A DNA stretch of 64,000 nucleotides. Origin: Phenylobacterium glaciei. Lineage in GTDB: Bacteria; Pseudomonadota; Alphaproteobacteria; Caulobacterales; Caulobacteraceae. A model generated the notes under the pieces. The model was given only the letters and a program-made list of their open reading frames with translations. It was not told the DNA's origin and did no database searches. The position numbers and the translations under genes were made by a program. Location: assembly GCF_016772415.1 (NCBI RefSeq), contig NZ_JAGSGD010000001.1:2815501-2879500 (forward strand), written 5' to 3'. How positions within the stretch are numbered: the stretch's first letter is position 1; the number at the start of each line of letters is the position of its first letter. Shown piece after piece: positions 10,029-20,386 of this stretch.

Positions 10029-11453
10029 ATGCACGACTATTCCGAACACGATGGCGTGGCCTTGGGCCAGATGGTGGCCAAGGGCGAGGTCACCCCCCTG
10101 GAGCTCGTGGACGCCGCCATCGACCGCATCGAGCGGCACAACGGGACCCTGAATGCGGTGGTCCACACCGCCTATGACGAGGCCCGCGAACGTGCCAAGG
10201 GCCCCTTGCCCGACGGCCCCTTCAAGGGCGTGCCGTTCCTGATCAAGGACCTCGGCATGCCGGTGGCCGGCTGGCCGCGCACCTCCGGCAGCAGGTTCGC
10301 GCGCCACATCGTCGACAGCGAGGACGGCGGCCTGACCCGGCGCTACCGCGAGTCCGGCGTGGTGCCGCTGGGCAAGACCAACACCCCGGAATACGGCATC
10401 ACCGGCACCACCGAGAGCGCCCTGCTGGGGCCCTGCCGCAACCCCTGGAACCCGGCCCACATCTCCGGCGGTTCGTCGGGCGGGGCGGCCTCGGCGGTGG
10501 CGGCGGGCATCGTGCCCATGGCGCATGCTAGCGACGGCCTGGGCTCGATCCGCATCCCGGCCGCCTGCTGCGGCCTGGTGGGGCTGAAGGTCAACCGCGA
10601 CCGGGTGCCCAACCTGCCCGACGCCTACGACTATGCCGCCGGCTTCGTGGTGGACCACGTGGTGACACGGACCGTCCGCGACAGCGCGGTCATGCTGGAC
10701 GCCACCGGCATTCCTGAGCCGGGCTCCCCCTACGCCCTGCCCGCCAAGGCCCGGCCCTACGCCGAGGAGATCGAAACCTCGCCCGGCAAGCTGCGCATCG
10801 CCTGGTCCAGCGAGACCGCCAATGGCCGTCCCATCGACCCGGAGATCCAGGCGGCGCTGGAACGCACCGCCACCCTGCTGAAGGGCCTGGGTCACGAGGT
10901 GGTGGAGAAGGGTCTCGGCATCGACTACCGCGCCCTCTACGCCGCCCGTGGGCCGGTGAGCGGCGCCAACTTCGCCGGCGGCATGGAGCGGCTGATCGAC
11001 CTGGTGGGTCGCGAGCCGGAGCAAGACGAGCTGGAGCCCCTCACCTGGGCCTCGCTGAAGGGCGGCCGCCGCGTGACCGGCGCCCAGGCCTTCCGCGCCC
11101 TGCAGGACCTGCGCGCCCTGAACCGCTTCACCCTGGCCTTCTTCGAGGACTGGGACGTCTATCTCTGCCCGGTGCTGGGCACTCCGGTACCGGAGGTGGG
11201 CTTCATCGATCCAGTCAACCTGGAGCCCAAGGAGGTCAACCGCCGGCAGGGCAAGGTCTTCCCCTTCACCCCGCCGATGAACTTCTCGGGCCAGCCGTCG
11301 ATCTCCCTGCCGCTGGAGGTGGACTCGGGCGGCCTGCCGATCGGCATGATGTTCAGCTCTCGCTACGCCGACGAAGCCACCCTATTCCGCCTGGCCGCGC
11401 AGCTCGAGAAGGAAGCCCCCTGGAAGGGCCGCCGTCCGCAGGTCTGGGGCTGA
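10029..11453 (+). CDS. Amidase signature family hydrolase
   Basis: Amidase-signature enzyme of 474 residues with the full Ser-cisSer-Lys triad: Lys73 in FLIKDLG, cis-Ser149 in ISGGSSGGAAS and nucleophile Ser173 in SDGLGSIRIPA. Such enzymes hydrolyse aliphatic or aromatic amides. The GatA-specific context (gatB, gatC) is absent, so a catabolic amidase is more likely. It starts 4 bp after the aminotransferase stop and its own stop overlaps the next ATG (TGATG). The coupling suggests that an amide is cleaved and the product transaminated; this is inference. Confidence 0.88.
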   Translation: MHDYSEHDGVALGQMVAKGEVTPLELVDAAIDRIERHNGTLNAVVHTAYDEARERAKGPLPDGPFKGVPFLIKDLGMPVAGWPRTSGSRFARHIVDSEDGGLTRRYRESGVVPLGKTNTPEYGITGTTESALLGPCRNPWNPAHISGGSSGGAASAVAAGIVPMAHASDGLGSIRIPAACCGLVGLKVNRDRVPNLPDAYDYAAGFVVDHVVTRTVRDSAVMLDATGIPEPGSPYALPAKARPYAEEIETSPGKLRIAWSSETANGRPIDPEIQAALERTATLLKGLGHEVVEKGLGIDYRALYAARGPVSGANFAGGMERLIDLVGREPEQDELEPLTWASLKGGRRVTGAQAFRALQDLRALNRFTLAFFEDWDVYLCPVLGTPVPEVGFIDPVNLEPKEVNRRQGKVFPFTPPMNFSGQPSISLPLEVDSGGLPIGMMFSSRYADEATLFRLAAQLEKEAPWKGRRPQVWG

Positions 11454-11806
11454 TGGGTCCCTGGTTTCGTCTGGCCGCCATCGGCGGGTTCCTCTGTGTC
11501 GGCTTCGGCGCCTTCGCCGCCCACGGGATCACCGATCCCAAGGCCCAGGAGTGGCTGAGGACCGGCGCGATCTACGGCTTTGTCCACATGCTGGCGGCCT
11601 TCGCGGCCGGTCAGCGGTCGGGCCGGGGCGCGGCCCTGGCGCCGCCGCTGTTCCTGGCCGGGCTGGTGCTGTTCTCCGGCTCGCTGTGGGCCATGGGCAT
11701 GGGCGCGCCCCACGGGTTCGGCGCCATCACCCCGCTCGGCGGCCTGGCCTTCATGGCCGGCTGGGCGGCGCTGGCCTGGAGCCGGCCTAGGCCGCAGGTC
11801 GCCTAG
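11453..11806 (+). CDS. DUF423 family membrane protein
   Basis: Small inner-membrane protein of 117 residues with four predicted helices. The N-terminus AAIGGFLCVGFGAFAAHG and the C-terminal TPLGGLAFMAGWAALAW match the DUF423 (YgdD/YwdK) family, whose function is unknown. It is coupled to the amidase by a one-base overlap. Its last 20 bp are overlapped on the other strand by the 3' end of a candidate small ORF. Confidence 0.85.
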   Translation: MGPWFRLAAIGGFLCVGFGAFAAHGITDPKAQEWLRTGAIYGFVHMLAAFAAGQRSGRGAALAPPLFLAGLVLFSGSLWAMGMGAPHGFGAITPLGGLAFMAGWAALAWSRPRPQVA

Positions 11807-11912
11807 GCAAGGCCAGCAGGCGCAAGGCGAGCGCTGATCCGATCAAGGCGACAAGCAGAGCCATCGGCTTGGGCGTGCCGTCATGGAGGACGCCGGTGAG
11901 GCCAGGGCGCAC
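11787..11912 (-). CDS. Candidate 41-residue single-pass membrane peptide
   Basis: Short open frame on the minus strand with a GTG start (11910-11912) preceded by GGAGAAG ending 5 bases before it, a strong ribosome-binding site. After a 16-residue hydrophilic lead it has one hydrophobic segment, MALLVALIGSALALRLLAL, followed by PRRPAA, so a single transmembrane helix is plausible. Its stop codon lies within the last codons of the convergent DUF423 gene. I recognise no family. The ribosome-binding site and hydrophobic pattern support it; the short length makes chance possible. Confidence 0.35.
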   Translation of the reverse strand: MRPGLTGVLHDGTPKPMALLVALIGSALALRLLALPRRPAA

Positions 11913-12052
11913 GGGGTCTTCTCCGGGACGTTTCGCGCGCCGGGATCGCTCATGGCCCGGTTCTAACCCGGTTCGTCTGGGTGGAAATCGTCAAGGCTTG
12001 CCTTCCCCAACTGGAGGGCCGGCATCATTGGCAAACGCACAAGGAAACGCCG

Positions 12053-13063
12053 ATGTCCGCCGCCCTCGCCACCCAGATGCCGCCCGTGCAGCACGCCGCC
12101 GTTAACGGCATCGACATGGCCTATTACGAGGTGGGCCCGCGCGGCCAGGGCACGCCCATCATCTTCTGCCACGGCTTCCCGGAGCTGGCCTTTTCCTGGC
12201 GTCACCAGCTGGCCGCCTGCGAGGCCGCCGGGCGCTGGGCCATCGCGCCCGACCAGCGCGGCTACGGGCTGACGTCGCGGCCCGAGACGGTCACCGACTA
12301 CGACATGGAGCACCTGACCGGCGACCTCGTCGGCCTGATGGATCACCTGAAGATCGACAAGGCGATCTTCTGCGGCCACGACTGGGGCGGCATCATCGTC
12401 TGGCAGATGCCGCTGATGCATCCCGACCGCTGCGCCGGGGTGATCGGCCTCAACACCCCGTTCATGCGCCGCTCGCCCTTCGACCCCATCGCCGCTATGC
12501 GCATGGCGTTCGGCGAGGACATGTACATCGTCTGGTTCCAGAAGCTCGGCGTCGCAGACGCGGTCCTGGGCGCCGACGTCGACAAGACCATGCGCTTCTT
12601 CATGCGCAAGCCTGACTCGACCCCCATGGACGCCGGCGCGGGCCTCGACATGTCCTCGGCCGCGCCCGAGGGTCAGTCGACCTTCGCCTTCGGCGATCTG
12701 CTGGCCGCCTGGGACAAGTCCGACACCGCCAACCAGCTGCTGACCCCCGACGAACTGGCCGCCTTCGTGGAGAGCTTTGAGGCCACGGGCTTCACCGGGG
12801 GGATCAACTGGTATCGCAACTTCACCCGCAACTGGGAGCGGTCGGCCGACCTGCCCACCCGCGTCGACGGCATCCCCTGCCTGATGATCATGGCCGAGAA
12901 GGACGTGGTGCTGTCGCCCGCCATGGCCGACGGCATGGAGGAGGTGATCGGTGACCTCGAAAAGGTGCTGGTGAAGGATTCCGGCCACTGGACGCAGCAA
13001 GAAAAGCCTAAAGAGGTCAATGACCTCATCCTCGGCTGGATGGATCGCCGCTTCGCGCGTTAG
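12053..13063 (+). CDS. Alpha/beta-hydrolase fold epoxide hydrolase
   Basis: Predicted soluble epoxide hydrolase of 336 residues. The oxyanion motif HGFPE is at 40-44. The nucleophile is Asp110 in FCGHDWGG, where an Asp in the nucleophile elbow distinguishes epoxide hydrolases and dehalogenases from esterases. The catalytic His312 lies in KDSGHWTQQEKP, and cap-domain tyrosines include NWYRN. It opens epoxides to diols via an aspartyl ester. The start at 12053 follows AAGGAAACGCCG; an upstream in-frame ATG (11981) has no such site. The 10 bp gap to the following pip gene suggests co-transcription. Confidence 0.88.
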   Translation: MSAALATQMPPVQHAAVNGIDMAYYEVGPRGQGTPIIFCHGFPELAFSWRHQLAACEAAGRWAIAPDQRGYGLTSRPETVTDYDMEHLTGDLVGLMDHLKIDKAIFCGHDWGGIIVWQMPLMHPDRCAGVIGLNTPFMRRSPFDPIAAMRMAFGEDMYIVWFQKLGVADAVLGADVDKTMRFFMRKPDSTPMDAGAGLDMSSAAPEGQSTFAFGDLLAAWDKSDTANQLLTPDELAAFVESFEATGFTGGINWYRNFTRNWERSADLPTRVDGIPCLMIMAEKDVVLSPAMADGMEEVIGDLEKVLVKDSGHWTQQEKPKEVNDLILGWMDRRFAR

Positions 13064-13072
13064 ATAGGGGTG

Positions 13073-14065
13073 ATGGAACGCAACACCCCGCAGCCCGCCC
13101 TCTCCTCCTCCACGAACCGGCGCGGCCTGTTCCCGGAGAGCGAGCCCTTCACCTACGGCTGGATGCCGACGGGGAGCGAGCACGAGATCTTTTACGAGGT
13201 CTGTGGAAACCCGGACGGCAAACCCTGCGTGATCCTGCACGGCGGTCCGGGCGGGGCGATCAACCCGACCATGCGGCGGTTCTTCAATCCGTCGAAGTGG
13301 AAGATGGTGCTGTTCGACCAGCGCGGCTGCGGCAAGTCGCGGCCCAACGCCAGCCTGGACGACAACACCACCTGGTCGCTGATCGACGACATCGAGCGCC
13401 TGCGCATCCATCTGGGCGTCGAGAAGTGGACCGTCTTTGGCGGCTCCTGGGGCTCGACCCTGGCGCTCGCCTACGCCATCACCCATCCACAGCGGGTCGA
13501 GGCCCTGGTCCTGCGCGGGGTCTTCCTGCTGACCCAGCGGGAGCTGCGCTGGTTCTACCAGGACGGCGCATCCTTCCTGTTCCCCGACGCCTGGCAGAAG
13601 TTCCTGGCCCCGATCCCGGAGGCCGAGCGCGCCGACATGGTGACCGCCTATCACCGCCGCCTCACCCACACTGACCGCCGCGTCCAGGCCGAGGCCGCCG
13701 CGGCCTGGAGCCAGTGGGAGGGCGACACCATCTCCATCCGTGGCCCCGAGGCCCGGCCTTCGAAGTTCAATGAGATCGACTTCGCCATCGCCTTCGCGCG
13801 GATCGAATGCCACTTCTTCGCCAACAAGGGCTTCTTCAGCGAGGACGGCTGGATCCTGAAGAACATCGGCAAGATCCGCGGCATCCCCGGCTGGATCGTC
13901 CAGGGCCGCTTCGACGTGGTCACCCCGATGGAAAGCGCCTGGAACCTGAAGACCGCCTGGCCCGAGGCCCGCTTCGAGGTGGTCTGGGACGCCGGCCACG
14001 CGTCGACCGAGCCTGGCATCGTCGACGGCCTGGTGCGCGCGACGGACCAGGCCTTCTCGGTCTAG
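13073..14065 (+). CDS. pip: Proline iminopeptidase (peptidase S33)
   Basis: Prolyl aminopeptidase of the alpha/beta-hydrolase fold, 330 residues, releasing N-terminal proline from peptides in the cytoplasm. Landmarks are HGGPGGAINP (oxyanion hole), DQRGCGKSRPN, nucleophile Ser125 in GGSWGSTLALAYA, acid Asp in QGRFDVVTP and the catalytic His in DAGHASTEPG, the standard S33 set. A GTG three codons... one codon upstream (13070) is also possible; AGGGG directly precedes both. It is convergent with rodA, with a hairpin between them. Confidence 0.93.
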   Translation: MERNTPQPALSSSTNRRGLFPESEPFTYGWMPTGSEHEIFYEVCGNPDGKPCVILHGGPGGAINPTMRRFFNPSKWKMVLFDQRGCGKSRPNASLDDNTTWSLIDDIERLRIHLGVEKWTVFGGSWGSTLALAYAITHPQRVEALVLRGVFLLTQRELRWFYQDGASFLFPDAWQKFLAPIPEAERADMVTAYHRRLTHTDRRVQAEAAAAWSQWEGDTISIRGPEARPSKFNEIDFAIAFARIECHFFANKGFFSEDGWILKNIGKIRGIPGWIVQGRFDVVTPMESAWNLKTAWPEARFEVVWDAGHASTEPGIVDGLVRATDQAFSV

Positions 14066-14075
14066 CCCCCAACGT

Positions 14076-14096
14076 CTTCCCCTATCGAGGGGGAAG
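14076..14096. terminator. Hairpin between convergent pip and rodA
   Basis: CTTCCCC (14076-14082) and GGGGAAG (14090-14096) form a 7 bp stem with a 7-base loop in the 39 bp between the two convergent stops. No T-run follows on either strand, so it is a probable bidirectional terminator or 3' stabiliser rather than a canonical one. Confidence 0.4.
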
Positions 14097-14104
14097 GCGT
14101 GTCC

Positions 14105-15262
14105 TTACAGGAAGGTCCCCTTGCCGCTCGTCACTTCCGAGTAGCGGTGGACGCGGACGGCCTGGACAAGGCCAAAGCCGATCATCACCGTGGCCATGAC
14201 GGTGCCACCGTAGGAGAGCATGGGCATCGGCACGCCCACCACCGGCGCCAGGCCCATGACCATGCCGCCATTGATCATCACATAGAGGGCGAAGGTGGCG
14301 GTCACGCCGGCCGCCGACAGGCGACCGAAGTGGGAGTGGGCGAGCGCCGAGGTGCGCAGGGCCATGAAGATCACCACGGCGTAGAGGAACAGCACCGAGA
14401 AGCAGCCCACGAAGCCGAACTCCTCGGCGAGCGTCGCGAAGATGAAGTCGGTCTGCTTCTCCGGCAGGAAGTTGAGCTGGCTCTGCGAACCCAGGCCGTA
14501 GCCCTTGCCCAGGAAGCCCCCTGAGCCCAACGCGATCTTCGACTGCAGGATGTGGTAGCCGGAGCCAGACGGATCACTCTCCGGGTCCAGGAAGGTGAAG
14601 ATGCGTTTGCGCTGGTAGTCGTGCAGGACGAACATCACCACTGGTGGGACGGCGACCGCGACAGCTCCGATCCCCGCGGCGATCACCCGCCAGTCGAGAC
14701 CGGCCAGCACCACCACCGCGACGCCGGTCATGGCGATCAGCATGGCGGTGCCGAGGTCAGGCTGGTGGGCCACCAGCAGAACCGGCGCGGCGATCATCAG
14801 CACGGGGATCAGCAGCCACCAGGAGAAGCGGGCGTCGTCGGCCGAAATCGAGTGGTAGAAGCGCGCGAGGGCCAGCACGATCCCCAGCTTCATCACCTCC
14901 GACGGCTGGAAGCTGCCCAGCGGCCCCAGGTTCAGCCAGCGCTGCGCGCCCATGCGCACGTCGCCGATCGCCTCCACCAGCACCAGCAGCACCAGTCCCG
15001 CCCCATAGAGGGGGTAGGCGATGGCGAACCAGACCCGCAGATCGACCATGGCCAGGACAACCATGACCACGAACAGGATGCCGAAGCGCAACAGGTGCGC
15101 GCCTGCCCACGGCTCCCAGGAGGAGCCGGCAATGGAGAACATCATCAGGGCGCCGGCCCCGGCGATCAGGCAGAGGGCGAGCGAGAACAGCCAGTCGATC
15201 TCGCTGAACTTGACCACCAGCCGGTCGCGTTCCCCGGGCCGGGTAAGCGCGCTCATTGTCAT
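14105..15262 (-). CDS. rodA: Rod shape-determining peptidoglycan glycosyltransferase RodA
   Basis: SEDS-family polytopic membrane protein of 385 residues that polymerises lipid II glycan strands in the elongasome with its partner PBP2. About ten hydrophobic helices are visible. Family signatures include GAQRWLNLGPLGSFQPSEVMKLG, HQPDLGTAMLIAMTG and the C-terminal GVPMPMLSYGGTVM. The ATG at 15262 overlaps the mrdA stop (ATGA) and has GGAGG six bases upstream. It is the last gene of the mreB-mreC-mreD-mrdA-rodA operon. Confidence 0.96.
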   Translation of the reverse strand: MTMSALTRPGERDRLVVKFSEIDWLFSLALCLIAGAGALMMFSIAGSSWEPWAGAHLLRFGILFVVMVVLAMVDLRVWFAIAYPLYGAGLVLLVLVEAIGDVRMGAQRWLNLGPLGSFQPSEVMKLGIVLALARFYHSISADDARFSWWLLIPVLMIAAPVLLVAHQPDLGTAMLIAMTGVAVVVLAGLDWRVIAAGIGAVAVAVPPVVMFVLHDYQRKRIFTFLDPESDPSGSGYHILQSKIALGSGGFLGKGYGLGSQSQLNFLPEKQTDFIFATLAEEFGFVGCFSVLFLYAVVIFMALRTSALAHSHFGRLSAAGVTATFALYVMINGGMVMGLAPVVGVPMPMLSYGGTVMATVMIGFGLVQAVRVHRYSEVTSGKGTFL

Positions 15263-17247
15263 ATGTGGCCTCCGGGCGGGGGCAAGACCGGCGGCGCGCC
15301 GGCGATCGGCGCCTCGGGCGCCGCGCCCTCGGCCAGGCCGTCAGGGGTGAGCTCGGGCATCGGCAGCGGCTTTTCGATACGGGCGCGGATCTCCGGATCC
15401 TTCAGCAGCGCCACGCGCATCACCTCGCGGGCGCGGGGCGCGCCGGCCGTGGCGCCGCCCAGCCCGCCATGCTCGACGATCACCGAGATGGCGTAACGCG
15501 GCGCGTCATAGGGGGCGAAGGCCACGAAGAGGTTGTGGTCCTTCAGCTTCCACTGGACGCTGTTGGAGTTCCGATTGGAGACGTTGTCGTAGCTGCGAAC
15601 CTGGGCGGTGCCGGTCTTGCCGGCCATCATCACGTCGCCGAGGCCGAGCTGGCTCTGGCGATAGGCGGTGCCGGTGACGTCGTTGGCCACGGCGATCATG
15701 CCGCCGCGCACATAGTCGATGTGCTCCTGCTTGAACGGCAGGTCGGGCACGGCCGCGCCGCTGGGCAGCTCCTTGCCGCCGATCGAGCGCACCAGGCGTG
15801 GGTTCAGCGCCTTGCGGCCATTGGCCAGGCGCGCGGTCATGACCGCCAGTTGCAGGGCGTTGACGTTGATATAGCCCTGGCCGATCCCGTAGCTGACCGA
15901 GTCCCCCGGCTGCCAGACCGGCTCGCGCTTCACGGCCTTCCGCTTCCAGTCGCGCGACCCGACGATGCCCTTCTTCTGCCCCGGAATGCCGAGGTCGAAG
16001 ACCTGGCCGAAGCCCAGCGCATGGGCGGCGCGCGCAATGGGGTCGGGCCCGACCCGCAGGGCGGTCTGATAGAAATAGATGTCGCAGGAGTTCTTGATGG
16101 CGTCGTGCATGTTCTGGGAGCCGTGGCCCCCCTTCTTCCAGCACCGCCACGTGCGGCCGCCATAGTACCAGCCGCCCGAGCAGTTGACCCGCTGCTCAGG
16201 ATCGACCCCGGCCTCGAGCGCGGCGAGCGCCACGGTGGGCTTGAAGGTCGAGCCCGGCGGGTAGAGGCCCGACATCGCCTTGTCCAGCAGCGGCTTGCGC
16301 TCGTAGTTGGCCAGGGCGCGGTACTCGCCGCCGGTCATGCCGCGCACGAAGCGGTTGGCGTCGAAGCTGGGGGCCGAGGCCATGCAGAGCACGTCGCCGG
16401 TGCGGCAGTCGAGCATGACCACAGCGCCGCTCTCGTCACCCATCACCTCCAGCGCGCGGGTCTGGATATCGGCGTCGAGGGAAAGCTGGATTTCGGAGCC
16501 CGGGGTGGCCGCGATGTCGCCGCCGGAGTCCTGGCGCACCTCGCGGCCGTTGGCGTCGACCTCAACCTTCTGGGCGCCGGGCCGGCCGCGCAGGCGCAGG
16601 TCGAAGGCCTTCTCCACCCCCTGGCGTCCGATGCGGAAGCCGGGGTGCAGCATGATGGCCTCGGAATTGGGGCCGGTGGGCTGCAGGTCTTCCTTGTTCA
16701 CTTTGGCCACGTAGCCGATCACGTGGGCGAAGGCCCCACCGTGGGGGTAGACCCGCACCTCGCCCATGTCGGCGGTGACACCGGGCATTTCCGGGGCGCG
16801 GACATTGATCGCCGAGAACTGCTCCCAGCTCATGTCCTCCATCACCGAGACCGGGGAGCGCTTGGGCGCGCGGATCAGGTCCTTGGTGAGGCGCTCCTGG
16901 CGGGCCGCGTCAAGGGGCACGAAGTTGGCCAGGGTCTTCAGCGTGGCTTCGGGATCCATCTTGCCGTCCTTGGCCACCAGCAGGCGGAAGTTGGGACGGT
17001 TGGAGGCCAGGACCACGCCGTTGCGGTCGACGATCAGGCCACGCGGCGGCGGCACCAGGCGGAAGTTGAACTGGTTGGAGGCCGACATCTTCTCATAGCG
17101 CTGGGCCTCCACGAGCTGGAGGTGCGCCAGACGGCCGGTGAGCGCCAGCAGGCCCATGCCCGCCAGGCCGCCCATGAGGAAGGCGCGGCGATGGAAGACC
17201 CCCTGCCGCTCATTGACCTCGGTGAAGAAGATGGAGGGCTCGCTCAT
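15259..17247 (-). CDS. mrdA: Penicillin-binding protein 2 (elongation transpeptidase)
   Basis: Class B PBP of 662 residues that crosslinks peptidoglycan during elongation. It has one N-terminal membrane helix (LMGGLAGMGLLALTGRLAHL), the pedestal/dimerisation region (PPPRGLIVDRNG), and transpeptidase motifs STFK (near residue 333), an SxN-equivalent SCD in KNSCDIYFYQ, and KTG in MAGKTGTAQV (near 539). The C-terminus is Pro/Ala rich. It overlaps rodA by 4 bp and starts 12 bp after mreD, consistent with stoichiometric production of the PBP2-RodA synthase pair. Confidence 0.96.
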   Translation of the reverse strand: MSEPSIFFTEVNERQGVFHRRAFLMGGLAGMGLLALTGRLAHLQLVEAQRYEKMSASNQFNFRLVPPPRGLIVDRNGVVLASNRPNFRLLVAKDGKMDPEATLKTLANFVPLDAARQERLTKDLIRAPKRSPVSVMEDMSWEQFSAINVRAPEMPGVTADMGEVRVYPHGGAFAHVIGYVAKVNKEDLQPTGPNSEAIMLHPGFRIGRQGVEKAFDLRLRGRPGAQKVEVDANGREVRQDSGGDIAATPGSEIQLSLDADIQTRALEVMGDESGAVVMLDCRTGDVLCMASAPSFDANRFVRGMTGGEYRALANYERKPLLDKAMSGLYPPGSTFKPTVALAALEAGVDPEQRVNCSGGWYYGGRTWRCWKKGGHGSQNMHDAIKNSCDIYFYQTALRVGPDPIARAAHALGFGQVFDLGIPGQKKGIVGSRDWKRKAVKREPVWQPGDSVSYGIGQGYINVNALQLAVMTARLANGRKALNPRLVRSIGGKELPSGAAVPDLPFKQEHIDYVRGGMIAVANDVTGTAYRQSQLGLGDVMMAGKTGTAQVRSYDNVSNRNSNSVQWKLKDHNLFVAFAPYDAPRYAISVIVEHGGLGGATAGAPRAREVMRVALLKDPEIRARIEKPLPMPELTPDGLAEGAAPEAPIAGAPPVLPPPGGHI

Positions 17248-17259
17248 GCGCCCGACGTC

Positions 17260-17775
17260 CTAACGGAACCGCACATCAGCGTCCTCGAACCTGTCGATGA
17301 GCCGATGGGCGAAGGGGTAGAGCAGGATTGTGGCGAGGAATTGCCAGAACACCGCGATCAGGCTGGGCGAGCTGCGGGCGTCGAGCCGCGTGAACAGGAA
17401 GCCCGCCAGGCTGGCGATGGCGCAGGCCGCGGCGAACCAGGCCCACATCATCGGTCGGCTCTGGCCCACCATCCAGTTGCGGCAGAGCAGGACCACGCCA
17501 TAGGCGGTGAGCAGCGAGAGCGCCCATAGGCCGATCGGCGAGCCCCAGAAGATGTCGAGGATCAACCCCATCAGCAGCACGCCGAAGGGGGCCATGATCG
17601 AGGGCCGGATGACCGCCCAGGCGAAGGCCGGGACCATGCAGAACACCGGCTCAGGCAACTGAAGCGTGAAGACCCGCAGGGGGATGCCGAACAGCAGGGT
17701 CCAGCCCAGGCACTGGAGCATGGGAAAGCCAAGCCAGCGCCACGGATCCAGAGGACGGGCGGCTGAAAGGCTCAA
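17260..17775 (-). CDS. mreD: Rod shape-determining protein MreD
   Basis: Small integral membrane protein (171 residues, about five or six helices) of the elongasome, linking MreC and the synthetic enzymes. It was identified from position between mreC and mrdA, length, and segments such as IMAPFGVLLMGLILDIFWGSPIGLWALSLL. The likely start is TTG (17773-17775), overlapping the mreC stop as TTGA; a strong GGAGG site lies seven bases upstream within mreC. The next in-frame ATG is 18 codons later and would cut the first helix. Confidence 0.93.
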   Translation of the reverse strand: MSLSAARPLDPWRWLGFPMLQCLGWTLLFGIPLRVFTLQLPEPVFCMVPAFAWAVIRPSIMAPFGVLLMGLILDIFWGSPIGLWALSLLTAYGVVLLCRNWMVGQSRPMMWAWFAAACAIASLAGFLFTRLDARSSPSLIAVFWQFLATILLYPFAHRLIDRFEDADVRFR

Positions 17776-18908
17776 AATGGCACCTCCGCCGCGGCGGCCG
17801 CAGGCGGGGTGACTGGGGCTGGGGTCGGCGCCGCCGGCTTGACGGCGGGCTTCGGCGCGGCCGGCTTCGAGGTCGCCGGCTTGAGCGCGGCGGGCTTCGG
17901 CGCGGCGGGCTTGGCCGGAACAACGGTGGTGGCGGTGATGGTTGTGGGCGGCTTGGCCTTCGGAGCCGGGGCGCCCGGCGTCGGGACCATCCCCACACCC
18001 TCGACGGGACCGGAGGGCGGCGGCACCGGCATCTTGTCCAGTTCGTCCTTTTGCGCCTTCTCCAGCTGCGAGAAGTCCTGGAACAGCAGGATGCGGACAA
18101 AGTCGATGGGGGCGGCGTCAGAGGCCAGGATCACCCGCCAGTGGCCGTCCAGGCCCTTGACCGCCACGCCCACCGGCAGGCCGCGCGGCAGGACGCCGCC
18201 GTCGCCGGAGGTCAGCACCCGGTCGCCCTGCTTCACCGGCGCCTTGCCGCGCAGGTAGTCGAGCTTGGGATTGGGACCGCCGTCGCCGGTCAGGATGGCG
18301 CGGGCGTTTGTGCGGTCGATCATCACCGGGGTGCGCGAGGCGATGTCAGTGAGCAGCAGGATGCGGCTGGCGCCTCGGGTCACCCCGATGACGCGGCCCA
18401 CCAGGCCGCTCTCGCTCATCACCGGATTGCCCGGCTGGATGTTCTTCTCCATCCCGGCGTTGGCCAGGCGGGTGTTGGCGAAGGGGCCGCGGCTGTCGGT
18501 CACCGTGCGGGCGGCGACCATTGGGATCGGCGGCTCGGTCTTCAGGCCCAGCAGGGATTTGTAGCGATCATTGGTGTCGCGCAGGGCGATGGCCACATCG
18601 CGCCACTGGCGGGCTTCCTTGAGCTCGGCCTTCAGTTTGCGGTTTTCGGAGACCGCGAACAGGTAGTCGCGGATATTCTCCATCCCCAGGCCCGTCCAGC
18701 GGCCGGGCGCGGCGAGCGCGCCACTGACCGGGGCGGCGACGGCGTCGCCCACCTGGCGGGTCACGCCATAGGCTTCGGACTGGAAGGTTTCGCGGCGGTC
18801 GGACATCAGCAGGGCGACGGCCACGACGACGGCCACGATCAGGGCCACCGCGGCGGTCCAGGCCAGCGGCACCTTCAGTTCGCCAAACGGACTTTCTCGA
18901 AAAGCCAC
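17772..18908 (-). CDS. mreC: Rod shape-determining protein MreC
   Basis: Bitopic periplasmic scaffold of the elongasome, 378 residues. It has an N-terminal membrane helix (VALIVAVVVAVALLM), a coiled coil (about 80-105, ENRKLKAELKEARQW), then the two beta-domains that bind PBP2 (AARTVTDSRGPFANTRLANAG, KQGDRVLTSGDGGVLPRGLPVG). The last roughly 80 residues are a low-complexity Ala/Pro/Lys tract with repeated AAPKPA/ALKPA/ATSKPA units, a periplasmic extension absent from E. coli MreC but common in alphaproteobacteria. The start appears to be GTG at 18908. Confidence 0.93.
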   Translation of the reverse strand: MAFRESPFGELKVPLAWTAAVALIVAVVVAVALLMSDRRETFQSEAYGVTRQVGDAVAAPVSGALAAPGRWTGLGMENIRDYLFAVSENRKLKAELKEARQWRDVAIALRDTNDRYKSLLGLKTEPPIPMVAARTVTDSRGPFANTRLANAGMEKNIQPGNPVMSESGLVGRVIGVTRGASRILLLTDIASRTPVMIDRTNARAILTGDGGPNPKLDYLRGKAPVKQGDRVLTSGDGGVLPRGLPVGVAVKGLDGHWRVILASDAAPIDFVRILLFQDFSQLEKAQKDELDKMPVPPPSGPVEGVGMVPTPGAPAPKAKPPTTITATTVVPAKPAAPKPAALKPATSKPAAPKPAVKPAAPTPAPVTPPAAAAAEVPF

Positions 18909-18967
18909 CTAGCCGCCCGTCCTCAGGGTAACGGGACGCCCCGTTTCCCCACGCTGTTTTGCAAGTA

Positions 18968-20386
<1,419 letters not shown>

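Noticed and set aside
15256..17529. 757-codon plus-strand frame opposite mrdA and mreD
   Set aside because: Antisense to conserved mrdA/mreD. Composition mirrors codon structure of the true genes; no recognisable motif.
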